Shown: positions 1 through 7,929 of the stretch, in pieces | Position numbering within the stretch: the first letter of the stretch is position 1 | Layout of the letters: every line of letters begins with the position of its first letter | NCBI RefSeq assembly: GCF_000518265.1 | Contig: NZ_JADG01000003.1 | Location: 558,001 to 622,000, forward strand | Direction: 5' to 3' | Source: Actinomadura oligospora ATCC 43269 | Lineage (GTDB): Bacteria; Actinomycetota; Actinomycetes; Streptosporangiales; Streptosporangiaceae | DNA: 64,000 nt | Made by a program: the position numbers and the translations under genes | Notes under the pieces: model-generated | What the model was told of the DNA's origin: nothing | Database searches by the model: none | Seen by the model: only the letters and a program-made list of their open reading frames with translations

Positions 1-1
1 G

Positions 2-220
2 CACATCGGCTGGGTCCCGGACGGAACCGGCGGCTACCGCGGCCAGATGGCCGTCCTGGTGAAGCCCAACGGACTCTTCGGCACCCTGTACATGGCAGGC
101 ATCAAACCCTTCCGCTACCTCGGCGTCTACTCCGCGCTGATGCGCAGCATCGGCCGCACCTGGCAGGAGACGGAGAGCGAACGAACCCGCGCCCAAGCAC
201 CCTCTCCGAGCCAACAGTGA
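2..220 (+). CDS. DUF2867 family protein, C-terminal end only
   Basis: The window opens inside this gene; 72 codons precede the TGA at 218-220. The visible part reads HIGWVPDGTGGYRGQMAVLV, then a stretch with KPNGLFGTLYMAGIKPFRY and a polar tail. The GYRGQMAVLVKPNG-LFGTLYMAGIKPFRYL block resembles the conserved C-terminus of DUF2867 proteins, which have no firmly established activity and often adjoin NAD-dependent epimerase/dehydratase domains. The start and any N-terminal domain lie outside the window. The family call rests on remembered motif likeness. Confidence 0.6.
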   Translation, partial: HIGWVPDGTGGYRGQMAVLVKPNGLFGTLYMAGIKPFRYLGVYSALMRSIGRTWQETESERTRAQAPSPSQQ

Positions 221-221
221 T

Positions 222-466
222 CGAAGGTGTGCCCTGGCCGTACTCGAACGCGCCCAGCAGACCAGGGACGCCGAGGGCTTCCTGGCGCTGCGCCACCCCG
301 ACGCGCTGTGGACGAGCGCCCACCGCAAGGTCCTGATCGGCCTGGACGCCATCGCCGAGTTCACCCGCGCGGTGCTCCCCAACGCCGACTGGACGGAGCG
401 GTCACCTACGAGGTCGTCCACACGCGAACCAGAACACCCAGTCCTCACCGATCGACCACCTCCGCG
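222..466 (+). pseudogene. SgcJ/EcaC-like (SnoaL/DUF4440 fold) remnant with frameshift
   Basis: Reading from about 231 gives ALAVLERAQQTRDAEGFLAL followed by HPDALWTSAHRKVLIGLDAI and AEFTRAVLPNADW, a pattern like SgcJ/EcaC-type small cone-fold proteins (SnoaL/DUF4440 superfamily). Around 390-395 the sense moves to the next frame, which continues as DGAVTYEVVH, the expected following segment. The C-terminal strands are then unrecognisable and no start codon with a ribosome site precedes it. It directly abuts the DUF2867 stop. I read it as a decayed gene rather than two small proteins; one sequencing error would not explain the missing C-terminus. Confidence 0.6.
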
Positions 467-607
467 CCGCCCCGAACGCCGGGCCCACACCACGGCCCGC
501 CCCTCACCTTCCCTCGGCGGGCCCCGGTGACAACGGCTCGACCCAGCGTGGCCCGGTCTGCCGTCCGGGCCACGCTGGACGAGAGCGGGTTCGGGCGGGG
601 CGGCTGG

Positions 608-1729
608 TCAGAGGAGTCGGATCGACCAGACGCCCTCCGCGCGGACCTGAACGTAGGTCGGGCCCTTGAGTTCGGCTTCGATGGCGGTGTCGCCCCTGCC
701 TGACAGCAGTTGCTCGCCCTGCTCAAAGGCGGGTGTGAGGGTGGTCAGGGAGAACGCGCCGGGTGTCGTGTGACGCATCCTGATCTGCGCCGGGCCGCCG
801 TCGTAGCGGAACACGAACCCGCCTTCCGCTCCTAGACGGTCGAGAAGGACAGGGGCCGTATCGACGGGCTGGAGCCACGCCCACCAGCCGCCGCTCGCCG
901 TCTTGAGCGCGAGGTGGACCTCGGGTTCCTCACTTGCGGGCAGCGGAACCACAACCCGCCGCAGCCGCTTGGAGCGCAGCAACGTCCTGCGCCGGTCCGG
1001 TGGGCCGATCTCAACGTGGTTGTAGCGGTCCTCATACCGGATGCGGACCACCAAGAGAAGTGGCTGGTCGGGGGAGGGGCGCTGCAGGGTCGTCTCCGCG
1101 TTGCCGAATTCTCCTTGTGCCCGTTGCCGCTTGTCGGTGCCCTGCGGCCACATCTTGAACGGGGGCGGCGGTTTGGGCTGCCCGACGGGCTTCGGTGACT
1201 GCGTCGGAGGGTGCCTCGGCTGATTCCTGGTGGGCTTCGGCGGGCGGACGGGTCGAGCGGCGGACTGCGGCGTCGGGGCCGTGGCGATCGGTGGCTGGCC
1301 CTCAGCGAGGCGGATCGCGTCGGCGGCGCAGACGTCGATCTGCCGGGCCGCACCTCCGGGGGGAGTCCAGCGGACCTGATCGGTGGAGACGCCGTGGCGA
1401 GGGTCGAAGAAGCACAGCGGGCGGCGTTGCGGTGGAGCCTCGCCCGCGAGGCGCGCGTCCACGCAGGCGAGGGCGTGCCCGCCCTCGTCCAACGCGCGCA
1501 GCACGTCGACGGCGTCGCGCCGGTCGCGGTCGCCGACGAAGGCGCGCTTGGCCTCTTCATAGGCGTTCAGGGCACGTTCGTAGTCGGCGAGCAGATCCGG
1601 GTCTCCGCCATGGACGGACGGGACGAACGAATGCCGCGTCAGCGCCTCGCCGAACGCGGTGATCTCGGCGTCGATCTCGGCGAGTTCGTCGTCGCGCCGC
1701 CGCCGGAACAGCCTTCCCATGAATCCCAC
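608..1729 (-). CDS. Hypothetical protein with proline-rich linker
   Basis: A 373-codon frame of unknown function. Residues 1-90 are charged and probably helical, with an RLFRRRRDDE start. Residues 95-140 carry a CFFDPRHGVSTDQVRWTPPG block followed by IDVCAADA, so two cysteines flank a conserved-looking motif. About 145-195 is a low-complexity Pro/Lys/Gln linker. The rest is predicted beta-rich and ends SIRLL. No signal peptide or membrane segment is visible. A GTG at 1729 and an ATG at 1720 are both possible starts; the -10-like TATAAC at 1737-1742 would place transcription at or next to the GTG, which suggests a leaderless message. It is divergent from the TPR gene. Confidence 0.6.
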   Translation of the reverse strand: MGFMGRLFRRRRDDELAEIDAEITAFGEALTRHSFVPSVHGGDPDLLADYERALNAYEEAKRAFVGDRDRRDAVDVLRALDEGGHALACVDARLAGEAPPQRRPLCFFDPRHGVSTDQVRWTPPGGAARQIDVCAADAIRLAEGQPPIATAPTPQSAARPVRPPKPTRNQPRHPPTQSPKPVGQPKPPPPFKMWPQGTDKRQRAQGEFGNAETTLQRPSPDQPLLLVVRIRYEDRYNHVEIGPPDRRRTLLRSKRLRRVVVPLPASEEPEVHLALKTASGGWWAWLQPVDTAPVLLDRLGAEGGFVFRYDGGPAQIRMRHTTPGAFSLTTLTPAFEQGEQLLSGRGDTAIEAELKGPTYVQVRAEGVWSIRLL

Positions 1730-1736
1730 GGATGCC

Positions 1737-1742
1737 GTTATA
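1737..1742 (-). promoter_or_regulatory. -10 element of the gene starting at 1729
   Basis: On the minus strand TATAAC lies 7-8 bases before the GTG at 1729. No good -35 hexamer is seen at the expected distance. It is the most A/T-rich spot in the divergent gap, next to a run of five T residues on the minus strand. Confidence 0.4.
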
Positions 1743-1887
1743 TCCGAAAAACCCCAGCCCTCTGATCAGCGCACAGCCCACCTCCGCCCTGTTCGCCAGG
1801 TGAGGGGACGGCATCACGTCCGCTGTCCGACCCTGCTCCTAGGCTCTGCGTCGCACACGACCAGAGCGGATCACGGAGGCAGGGCAC

Positions 1888-4827
1888 ATGGTGGACGGCT
1901 CGCCAGAGCGGGACAGCGGCAACCGGCCGGAGGCGCACCGCGCGGCGTTCGAGGCGTTCGCCGAACAGATGCGGAAGGGCGACCACCGGACGGCCCTGGC
2001 CGCCGCGCGCGCCGTCCACGACCAGGTGCTCGCCGCAGGCGACCCGGACCTGCGCGGCGTGGCGCTGAACTGCGTTGGCCTCGCCCAGTTCGAGCTCGGC
2101 GAGTTCGCCGACGCCGCAGAGTCCCACCAACAGGCCAAGGGTCTCGGCCAGCGCTCTGACGTGCGCGCCTTCGCCTCCATGCGAGCCAACCTCGCCAAAA
2201 TCGCGGCCGGTGAGTCCGTCGCCTACCCGGAGGTCTGGGAGGCCGACTCCGCGCCCGGTCAACTGGCCGCGCTCGCCCGGAGCGAGCACCCGTACCTGGC
2301 CGCGGCGGCCGGTGTCGAGCTCGGACGGCTGCTGCGCGGCGAGCGGCACTTCCTGGCGGCGATCCGCGCCTACCAGGCCGTGGTCGACTCGGGTCACCCC
2401 TGGTTCCGGACGCGGGCCGCCGTGCCGCTCGCCGAGCTGCTGCGCGAAGCCGGGGACCACACCGCCGCCGCACGCGTTCTCGAACACGCCGACCCGGAGT
2501 CCGACGCCCCCGACATGGTCGACCTGGCGCTGGCCGCGCTGGACGACCCGGACGCACCGTCCTTCTGGCTGGCCCCCGTCCGTCCCGGCCTCGCCCACTA
2601 CCGCGCCGGCGACCTGGACGCCGCCCGCGCCGAGCTGCGTTCCGTCGCCGCCGGCGACTGGCAGCATGCCGCACATCAGGCGGCCACCGTCCTCGCGGGC
2701 ATCGAACTGCGGCACGGCGACCCCGCCACCGCCCACCGGATCCTGAACGACCTCGCCGAGTCCGCCGACTTCACCTACGGCCCGCGCGCGGCCGTTGCCC
2801 TGGTCGTCCTGAACGCCGCCGAGGACACCGAGGCCGCTGCCACAGCCGTCGCCCCGGCCAGCGCGCTCGCCCGCTACCTGACCCGCGACCAAGGGGCGGC
2901 AGCCGAACTGGAAGCGCTCGCCCACAGCGAGCACCCCTTGGCCGGGGCGTTCGCGGCCCTGCTCGCAGACCTGCTGGACGACGGCCGTCCGGGAGCATCC
3001 GACCGGCGGGCCACGGCCGCGCGGTCCGGGGACAGGCTGGCGTCCGGCTACACCGCCTACCTGAACGCCATCGACCTGACGACATGGGACGACACCGAGC
3101 GCGTCAGCGAAGCGCTCACCCAAGCCTACGAATCCGCGTCCGCCGTCCTGCCCTGGGCCGCCCTCCGGCTCGGCGAAGTGGGACTGACCGACTTCATCGG
3201 AATCGGCGACAGCCAGTTCTGCTTCCACGCCGTGCTCGAGACCGGCCACCGCGCGCTCATGCCCCGCGCCGCGGCCGGGTTGTTCGACTCGTCCCCGGCG
3301 GACAGCTGGGTGGCGGAGGAGCGATACAAGCTCGCCGGGGAACTCCTGGCCACCGACCTGCCGCCCGAAGCGGTTCCGCCCCTCGCCTGGCTGACGGCCG
3401 AGAACCTGATCAGCTACGAGGACGACCTGGACGCCGGACAGCAGGCGCTGGAGCGGATTCCCGAGTCCGATCCCCGGTTCGGCGCCCCGGCGCAGGCCGC
3501 GCGCCTGCTCCTGGACGACGACGCCGAAGGCATGCGTTCGGTGTTCGAGCGCCTCACCCGGTGGGACGAGCAGTCGCTCGAGCTGGCCTCCGAGTGCTGC
3601 ATGTCCGTGCTCTGGAAGCTGCCCGACGAGTCGTCCGTCACCCGGCAGGCCCTCCACGTGCTGGCCGACCTCGGCGACAAGACCGCACCGCTCTCCTCGA
3701 AAGTCCTGGAACGTCTGGCCAGGGTCTGCCGGATCCAGAACGCCCTGGACGGCGAACTGGCCGCGAAGGAGGCGTCGTACCTGCGCCGCCAGGACGGCCA
3801 TCCCGGCGGAGGAGTGCTGGAGGTCGCCCGCCGCCACCACCTCGCCGGTGACCTCGACCAGGCGATCGAGCTGTACCGGCGGGTCAACACCCCGGAGTTC
3901 CCGCAGGCGCGCCGCAAGGCGGCCGTCGCCCTCGGCGTCCTGTTCCGGCACCAGGGACGCCACGAGGAGGCCGACGGGTTGCCGCCGCTCGACGTCCCCC
4001 CGCAGTACTGCTTCACGCTGGGCACCGACCTGGAAAGCGCGGGACGGACCGGCGAGGCCGTCCTCGCCTGGAAGCTGATCGCGCGTACCAGCGACGTCAC
4101 CTGGGCGGTCCGTGCCAACTTCCACCTGGGCCAGGCGCACGCGAAACTCGGGGAGACCGACGATGCGATCGCCGCCTACAAGCGGGCCGGCTCGACCGAG
4201 GACTCCTTCTTCCGCGGCATGGCCTGGCACGAACTCGGCTGCCTGTACCAGGACCAGGGAGATCTCGAGCTGGCCAAGGAGTTCCAGCAGCGCGGCGCCG
4301 ACGTCGGGGCGAGGCTGGGAAAGGACGACGGCGAGACGGTCATCGGCGCATGCAAACTGCGGTTGGCCCAGCTCGCGACACTGGCCGGCGACACCGAGGA
4401 GGCCCGCCGTCTCGCCCTGGACATGGTCGAGACCGGCGATCGGGGCACGGGCGCGATGGGCGCGATGCTGCTGGGCGGCGTGGCCAAGGAGCGCCGGGAC
4501 GTCCCCGAGGCACGGCGCTGGTACCAGTGGGTGATCGACTCCGGTGACCGGTTCCAGCGGGAACTCGCACTGGCCCACCTCGGCGAGCTGTACCACCGGG
4601 TCGGCGACCGGGACCAGGCGCGCGAGTTCTACCAGCTCACCCTCGACTCCACCCGGAGCACCCCTGAACTGGTCGCCGAGGCCGCCTACCGGATGGGGGA
4701 GATGGCCGAACAGAACGGCGACGCCGACCAGGCCGCGCGCTACCTGGAGCAGGCGCGGGACACCGGGGACACCACCTTCGGCCCCCAAGCCGAGCTGCTC
4801 CTGAGCCGTCTGACGGGAGGCCGATAA
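1888..4827 (+). CDS. Large tetratricopeptide-repeat protein
   Basis: 979 residues of continuous alpha-helical repeats, for example ALNCVGLAQFELGEFADAAE near the N-terminus and ELALAHLGELYHRVGDRDQA near the C-terminus; the W/L-G-Y-A-P spacing of TPR units recurs throughout, degenerate in the middle and clearest in the last 300 residues. No enzymatic domain, signal peptide or membrane segment is seen, so it is probably a cytoplasmic scaffold for protein-protein contacts. The ATG at 1888 has a GGAGG eight bases upstream. It is followed by two hairpins, so it looks like a single-gene unit. Partners are unknown. Confidence 0.8.
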   Translation: MVDGSPERDSGNRPEAHRAAFEAFAEQMRKGDHRTALAAARAVHDQVLAAGDPDLRGVALNCVGLAQFELGEFADAAESHQQAKGLGQRSDVRAFASMRANLAKIAAGESVAYPEVWEADSAPGQLAALARSEHPYLAAAAGVELGRLLRGERHFLAAIRAYQAVVDSGHPWFRTRAAVPLAELLREAGDHTAAARVLEHADPESDAPDMVDLALAALDDPDAPSFWLAPVRPGLAHYRAGDLDAARAELRSVAAGDWQHAAHQAATVLAGIELRHGDPATAHRILNDLAESADFTYGPRAAVALVVLNAAEDTEAAATAVAPASALARYLTRDQGAAAELEALAHSEHPLAGAFAALLADLLDDGRPGASDRRATAARSGDRLASGYTAYLNAIDLTTWDDTERVSEALTQAYESASAVLPWAALRLGEVGLTDFIGIGDSQFCFHAVLETGHRALMPRAAAGLFDSSPADSWVAEERYKLAGELLATDLPPEAVPPLAWLTAENLISYEDDLDAGQQALERIPESDPRFGAPAQAARLLLDDDAEGMRSVFERLTRWDEQSLELASECCMSVLWKLPDESSVTRQALHVLADLGDKTAPLSSKVLERLARVCRIQNALDGELAAKEASYLRRQDGHPGGGVLEVARRHHLAGDLDQAIELYRRVNTPEFPQARRKAAVALGVLFRHQGRHEEADGLPPLDVPPQYCFTLGTDLESAGRTGEAVLAWKLIARTSDVTWAVRANFHLGQAHAKLGETDDAIAAYKRAGSTEDSFFRGMAWHELGCLYQDQGDLELAKEFQQRGADVGARLGKDDGETVIGACKLRLAQLATLAGDTEEARRLALDMVETGDRGTGAMGAMLLGGVAKERRDVPEARRWYQWVIDSGDRFQRELALAHLGELYHRVGDRDQAREFYQLTLDSTRSTPELVAEAAYRMGEMAEQNGDADQAARYLEQARDTGDTTFGPQAELLLSRLTGGR

Positions 4828-4858
4828 CCTGCGCAGACCGTCAAGAAGTGCCTAATTC

Positions 4859-4899
4859 GCGTCCATTTCGAAGGGTGGACGCTGGGCCGCGGACGGCCC
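4859..4899 (+). terminator. Two adjacent hairpins after the TPR gene
   Basis: GCGTCCA (4859-4865) pairs with TGGACGC (4876-4882) across a 10-base loop. GGGCCG (4884-4889) pairs with CGGCCC (4894-4899) across CGGA. They begin 31 bases after the TPR stop. There is no T tract, as is common for actinomycete terminators. They also sit just ahead of the next start at 4918, so a role in that gene's leader cannot be excluded. Confidence 0.45.
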
Positions 4900-4917
4900 G
4901 GATGCGATTCTCAGGCC

Positions 4918-5757
4918 ATGGGCTACGACATCACCGAACCCTACGGACCGCTCATCGAGACCACGGCACGCGTCGCGGTCTGGAACGTGTGGGCGCGGTT
5001 CGGCCCCTGGCGCGAGCGTGAGCAGGCGATCCTCGCGGTGCTCGCCGGGGCCGACGCCGACGTCGTCGTGCTCATCGAAGCATGGGAGGACGCCGGGGAG
5101 TCACAAGCCGACCGCCTGGGCGCACGGCTGAACCTGCCGCACCGGGTCTTCCGCGGCGTCCCCGACGAGATGGCCGCCGCCGACGCGCTCTCAGGCGTCG
5201 CCGTCCTCTCGCGATGGCCGCTCACCCGGCTCGGAGAGCAGCGCCTCGGCGACCAGGACGGCTGGGACGGCGGATTCGCCGTGTTCGCCCACGCGGAGGG
5301 CCCGCGCGGCCCGCTCCAGGTGTTCGGCGTGACGCTCGGCTGGAAACCCGGACACAGCACCCAGCGCCAGCAGCAGGTCCGGGACCTCGGCGCGTTCGTC
5401 CGGAAGGAGGCCGACACACAGGCCCCCGTGGTCGTCGCCGGAGACCTGAACGCCGTCCCGGACAGCGACGAGATCAGGATGCTGACCGGCCGCACCGCAG
5501 TGGCGGCGCCCGGCCTGGTCTTCTACGACGCGTGGGAGACGGCCGGGGACGGGACGTCCGGCCACACCTGGTCCAACGCCAACCCCTGGGCCCGCCCGGT
5601 GCTGTGGCCCGACCGCAGAATCGACTACGTCCTGACCGCCTGGCCACGCGGCGGGGGAGCGGGCCACCCCGTCCGCTGCGACCTGCTCGGAACCTCCCCG
5701 GTGGACGGCGTCATGGCGTCCGACCACTACGGCGTCGTCGCCGACCTCCGCTACTGA
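4918..5757 (+). CDS. Endonuclease/exonuclease/phosphatase superfamily protein
   Basis: 279 residues matching the metal-dependent EEP fold. Visible signatures in order are VAVWNVWARFG (Asn strand), VVLIEAWE (metal-binding Glu), a GVTLGW strand, VVAGDLNAVPDSDEI (catalytic Asp and Asn), RIDYVLTAW and the terminal ASDHYGVVADL with the Asp-His pair. No signal peptide is visible, so it is probably cytoplasmic. EEP members cleave phosphodiester or phosphomonoester bonds in nucleic acids, lipids or inositol phosphates, and the substrate here cannot be told from sequence. It lies between the TPR gene and the DUF2089 operon, all on the same strand. Confidence 0.85.
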   Translation: MGYDITEPYGPLIETTARVAVWNVWARFGPWREREQAILAVLAGADADVVVLIEAWEDAGESQADRLGARLNLPHRVFRGVPDEMAAADALSGVAVLSRWPLTRLGEQRLGDQDGWDGGFAVFAHAEGPRGPLQVFGVTLGWKPGHSTQRQQQVRDLGAFVRKEADTQAPVVVAGDLNAVPDSDEIRMLTGRTAVAAPGLVFYDAWETAGDGTSGHTWSNANPWARPVLWPDRRIDYVLTAWPRGGGAGHPVRCDLLGTSPVDGVMASDHYGVVADLRY

Positions 5758-5780
5758 CCCCATCCTCAGACGGAGTGAGT

Positions 5781-5819
5781 AAAATCAACATCGCCGCCTT
5801 GATACATTAAGAAAATCAA
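5781..5819 (+). promoter_or_regulatory. Repeated ATCAA/TTGAT elements before the DUF2089 operon
   Basis: AAAATCAA occurs at 5781-5788 and again at 5812-5819, directly against the GTG start at 5820, with an inverted TTGAT at 5799-5803 between them. The three half-sites can form two alternative inverted repeats. A -10-like TACATT lies at 5803-5808. This AT-rich block is unusual for the genome and is a likely promoter/operator, possibly bound by the operon's own HTH protein (inference). Confidence 0.45.
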
Positions 5820-6218
5820 GTGACAGCTGAACGACGAGCCAGACAGGGGCCGCGGGTGGACTGGCAGGAACTGACGGACCTCACACAGGGACGGCCGTTC
5901 ACGGTCGAGCGGGTTCGCCTCGCCGACAGCGACGTCGTGATCGAAGGACGGTTCGAACCGCCGCAACTGGCCAGGCTCAGCGCCGACGACCAGGTGTTCG
6001 TCGCCGCGTTCGTCCGCTCCCACGGCTCCATCAAGGAGATGGAACGCGTCTTCGGCGTGAGCTACCCGACCGTGAAGTCCCGGCTGAACCGGATCTCCGA
6101 GCAACTCGACTTCGTCGACACCGACCCCGAACCCACCGGCGCCGACGTCATCGACCGCCTGCGCCGCGGCGAGATCAGCGCCGAGGAGGCGCTGACCGAA
6201 CTGGAGAAGACCCGATGA
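5820..6218 (+). CDS. DUF2089 family HTH protein
   Basis: 132 residues. The centre (about 45-105) contains SADDQVFVAAFVRSHGSIKE, then VFGVSYPTVKSRLNRI, the sigma-like helix-turn-helix characteristic of DUF2089, and the C-terminus ends in an acidic GEISAEEALTEL helix like those of SHOCT-type domains. The GTG start at 5820 lies inside the repeated operator-like block, leaving almost no leader. The stop overlaps the next start (ATGA at 6215-6218), so the genes are translationally coupled. DUF2089 proteins are thought to be transcriptional regulators; autoregulation of this operon is inferred. Confidence 0.8.
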   Translation: MTAERRARQGPRVDWQELTDLTQGRPFTVERVRLADSDVVIEGRFEPPQLARLSADDQVFVAAFVRSHGSIKEMERVFGVSYPTVKSRLNRISEQLDFVDTDPEPTGADVIDRLRRGEISAEEALTELEKTR

Positions 6219-6475
6219 TCCCCCAACTGGTGACGGTCGGCTACCGCCGATCCAACGGCCGCCGACGGAGGCTGTTCCTCCCCGTCCTCCCGCTGGTCCT
6301 GCTGGTCTCGCCGCTACTGCTGTTCGCCGTCCTGGCCGGACTGGTCGCGTGCCTCATCTTCCGAGTGAGCCCGACGGCCGCGCTGCTCGGCATCGGCCGC
6401 GTGCTGTGGGCACTGCCCGGCGCCAGCTTCGAACTCGAGGAGGGCACGACGGCCTTCCTGGTCAGCGTCCGATGA
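6215..6475 (+). CDS. Small membrane protein of the DUF2089 operon
   Basis: 86 residues. A basic N-terminus (GYRRSNGRRRRL) precedes one long hydrophobic stretch of about 30 residues (LPLVLLVSPLLLFAVLAGLV and on), followed by a short weaker hydrophobic part and an acidic end. It probably has one or two membrane segments with the N-terminus inside. No domain is recognised. It starts within the stop codon of the DUF2089 gene, so it is made together with it, and may act as a membrane sensor or anchor for the regulator (inference). Confidence 0.7.
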   Translation: MIPQLVTVGYRRSNGRRRRLFLPVLPLVLLVSPLLLFAVLAGLVACLIFRVSPTAALLGIGRVLWALPGASFELEEGTTAFLVSVR

Positions 6476-6494
6476 GCCGAGGAGAAGCACGACG

Positions 6495-6920
6495 ATGAAC
6501 GACCAGGGCCGCCAGATCCTGCAGATGCTGTCCGAAGGCAAGATCACCGCGTCCGAGGCCGAACGCCTCCTCGACGCCCTGGGACGGCAGCACCCCGACC
6601 CGACGCCAAGCGCCCCACCTCGCACGAAGACTCGCCCCAAATACCTGCGCGTAGTGGTGAACTCCACCGACGACCCCGGCGGGCCAACCTCCGTCAACAT
6701 CCGAGTCCCCCTACAACTCCTCCGCGCCGGCGTCCGGCTGGCATCCCTCATCCCCCCACAGGCCCTCACCAAGGTCAACGCCGGCCTCGAACAGTCAGGC
6801 GTTCCGATCGACCTGACCCAACTCAAGCCCCAAGACCTCGAAGCCCTCATCGACCACCTGGACGACGTCACCGTCGACATCAACGACCCCACCAGCAAAG
6901 TCCAGATCACCTGCGAATAA
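6495..6920 (+). CDS. SHOCT-like domain protein of the DUF2089 operon
   Basis: 141 residues. Residues 5-35 read RQILQMLSEGKITASEAERL, the short SHOCT-like helical pair found at the N-terminus of YvlB/LiaX-like proteins. The rest holds a predicted strand (KYLRVVVNSTDD, then SVNIRVPLQLL) and a C-terminal DVTVDINDPTSKVQITCE. It follows the membrane gene by 19 bases with a GAGGAG-type ribosome site. The operon thus joins an HTH protein, a membrane protein and a SHOCT-like protein, a combination common in Gram-positive envelope-stress modules; the function here is unproven. Confidence 0.65.
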   Translation: MNDQGRQILQMLSEGKITASEAERLLDALGRQHPDPTPSAPPRTKTRPKYLRVVVNSTDDPGGPTSVNIRVPLQLLRAGVRLASLIPPQALTKVNAGLEQSGVPIDLTQLKPQDLEALIDHLDDVTVDINDPTSKVQITCE

Positions 6921-6952
6921 CCCACCCCTCCCCCCAAAGCGACCTGGCTGAC

Positions 6953-7031
6953 AGGGTTGCGAACCCTCGTAGGGGACTGTCGGCTGTTCTGTCCTGCTGC
7001 TCGCCGGGGCCTGGGCGGGGTTCGCTTTTTT
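6953..7031 (+). terminator. Terminator with overlapping alternative hairpin
   Basis: GCGAACCC (6959-6966) pairs with GGGTTCGC (7018-7025), which is followed at once by six T residues, a classical factor-independent end for the DUF2089 operon. The left arm also takes part in a compact hairpin AGGGTT-GCG-AACCCT (6953-6967), so the two structures exclude each other. The element sits between convergent genes. Confidence 0.5.
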
Positions 7032-7038
7032 GGGTGAG

Positions 7039-7632
7039 TTAGCGTGCGTGGGGTGGGCGGGGGCGGTGGCCGCTGAGCCAGAAGCCGCCCTGGTCCCAGT
7101 AGCCGGGGCCGGGGCCGAGGGGTGTGGAGCCGCTGCTCAGCATTGCGTGGAGTGCTTCCCGTTCTTCGCGGTAGGGCTCGTGCGTCTGCCACCACTGGCG
7201 GGTCTGGGCGTCGTGGTCGGTCTCGTAGGAGTGCGCGCCCCAGTGGTTCTGGAACCACATGCAGAACACTTCGTCCGTCTCGCCCTCGGCGGGGGGAATC
7301 TCGGCCGGGCAGCTGGGGCGCAGCTCCAGCACCGGGTCGCGGGGGTGGGCACCGTCGTCCATGGAGTTGCTGGGCCGGTCGCCGTCCTCCCAGCGGAGCC
7401 ACACCTGGCCGTCGGGGTAGTGGTCGGCGACGTCGATGGCATGCGGGCCCGGATGTCCTGCTGGCAACTCGCACAGCTGGTCAGGATGACGGAGGTCGTA
7501 GATGTGTGCGTCGGGGAAGCGTTCCTTGATCTTGTCTCGCTCGCGGAGGCGCAGCTTGGTGACGGCGGAACACGCCCGGACCAGCTCAGGTCCCTCTTCG
7601 GACTCGACTGTGGGTGCGTCGGGGTCGCTCAT
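7039..7632 (-). CDS. Hypothetical protein
   Basis: 197 residues, acidic and rich in Trp and His (for example ADHYPDGQVWLRWEDGDRPS and FCMWFQNHWGAHSYETDHDA). No domain, signal peptide or membrane segment is recognised. The composition suggests a compact cytoplasmic protein, and codon use is GC-rich at third positions throughout, which supports a real gene. It is convergent with the DUF2089 operon and stands alone. A TACGGT on the minus strand shortly before the ATG could be a -10 for a short or absent leader. Confidence 0.6.
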   Translation of the reverse strand: MSDPDAPTVESEEGPELVRACSAVTKLRLRERDKIKERFPDAHIYDLRHPDQLCELPAGHPGPHAIDVADHYPDGQVWLRWEDGDRPSNSMDDGAHPRDPVLELRPSCPAEIPPAEGETDEVFCMWFQNHWGAHSYETDHDAQTRQWWQTHEPYREEREALHAMLSSGSTPLGPGPGYWDQGGFWLSGHRPRPPHAR

Positions 7633-7929
7633 GTCGGCACCGTAGAGCTTTTCCGCGACGCATCGGAGTGATTTGGTGACACCTGGTCTACCCCGGCCGC
7701 GAGCCCGCGTCCCCGTGGTCGTGATCCACCACGCACAGGCTCCGGGCTTGGCGACCGTCGTGAATACAGCTTGGTCGCGAGATGGGACTTCATGAGTTCT
7801 CGGCGGTCGCTCGCCGGGCCTGGCGGTGCCAGCGGTTGAGGACGCGCACGACGGTCTTCGTCCCGCTTGGTTCGTGCTGCCGTCCGGGTGGTTAGTGGTT
7901 CGGTGGTGGGGCCTTGCCGGGGGGCATGG
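7633..7929. other. Gap without a recognised gene
   Basis: 297 bases. On the minus strand a short coding-like piece ends at about 7797 with VVRVLNRWHRQARRATAENS then TGA, and has GC-rich third positions, but an in-frame stop lies only about 30 codons upstream. It may be the end of a lost gene. Nothing else is visible. Confidence 0.3.

Noticed and set aside
1738..4788. A 1016-codon open frame opposite the TPR gene
   Set aside because: It is a shadow of the high-GC coding frame; the sequence lacks domain signs, whereas the plus strand shows regular TPR units and a ribosome site.
7640..7900. Transposase remnant in the gap before the kinase gene
   Set aside because: A short coding-like tail exists on the minus strand, but no transposase motif or terminal inverted repeats were found.
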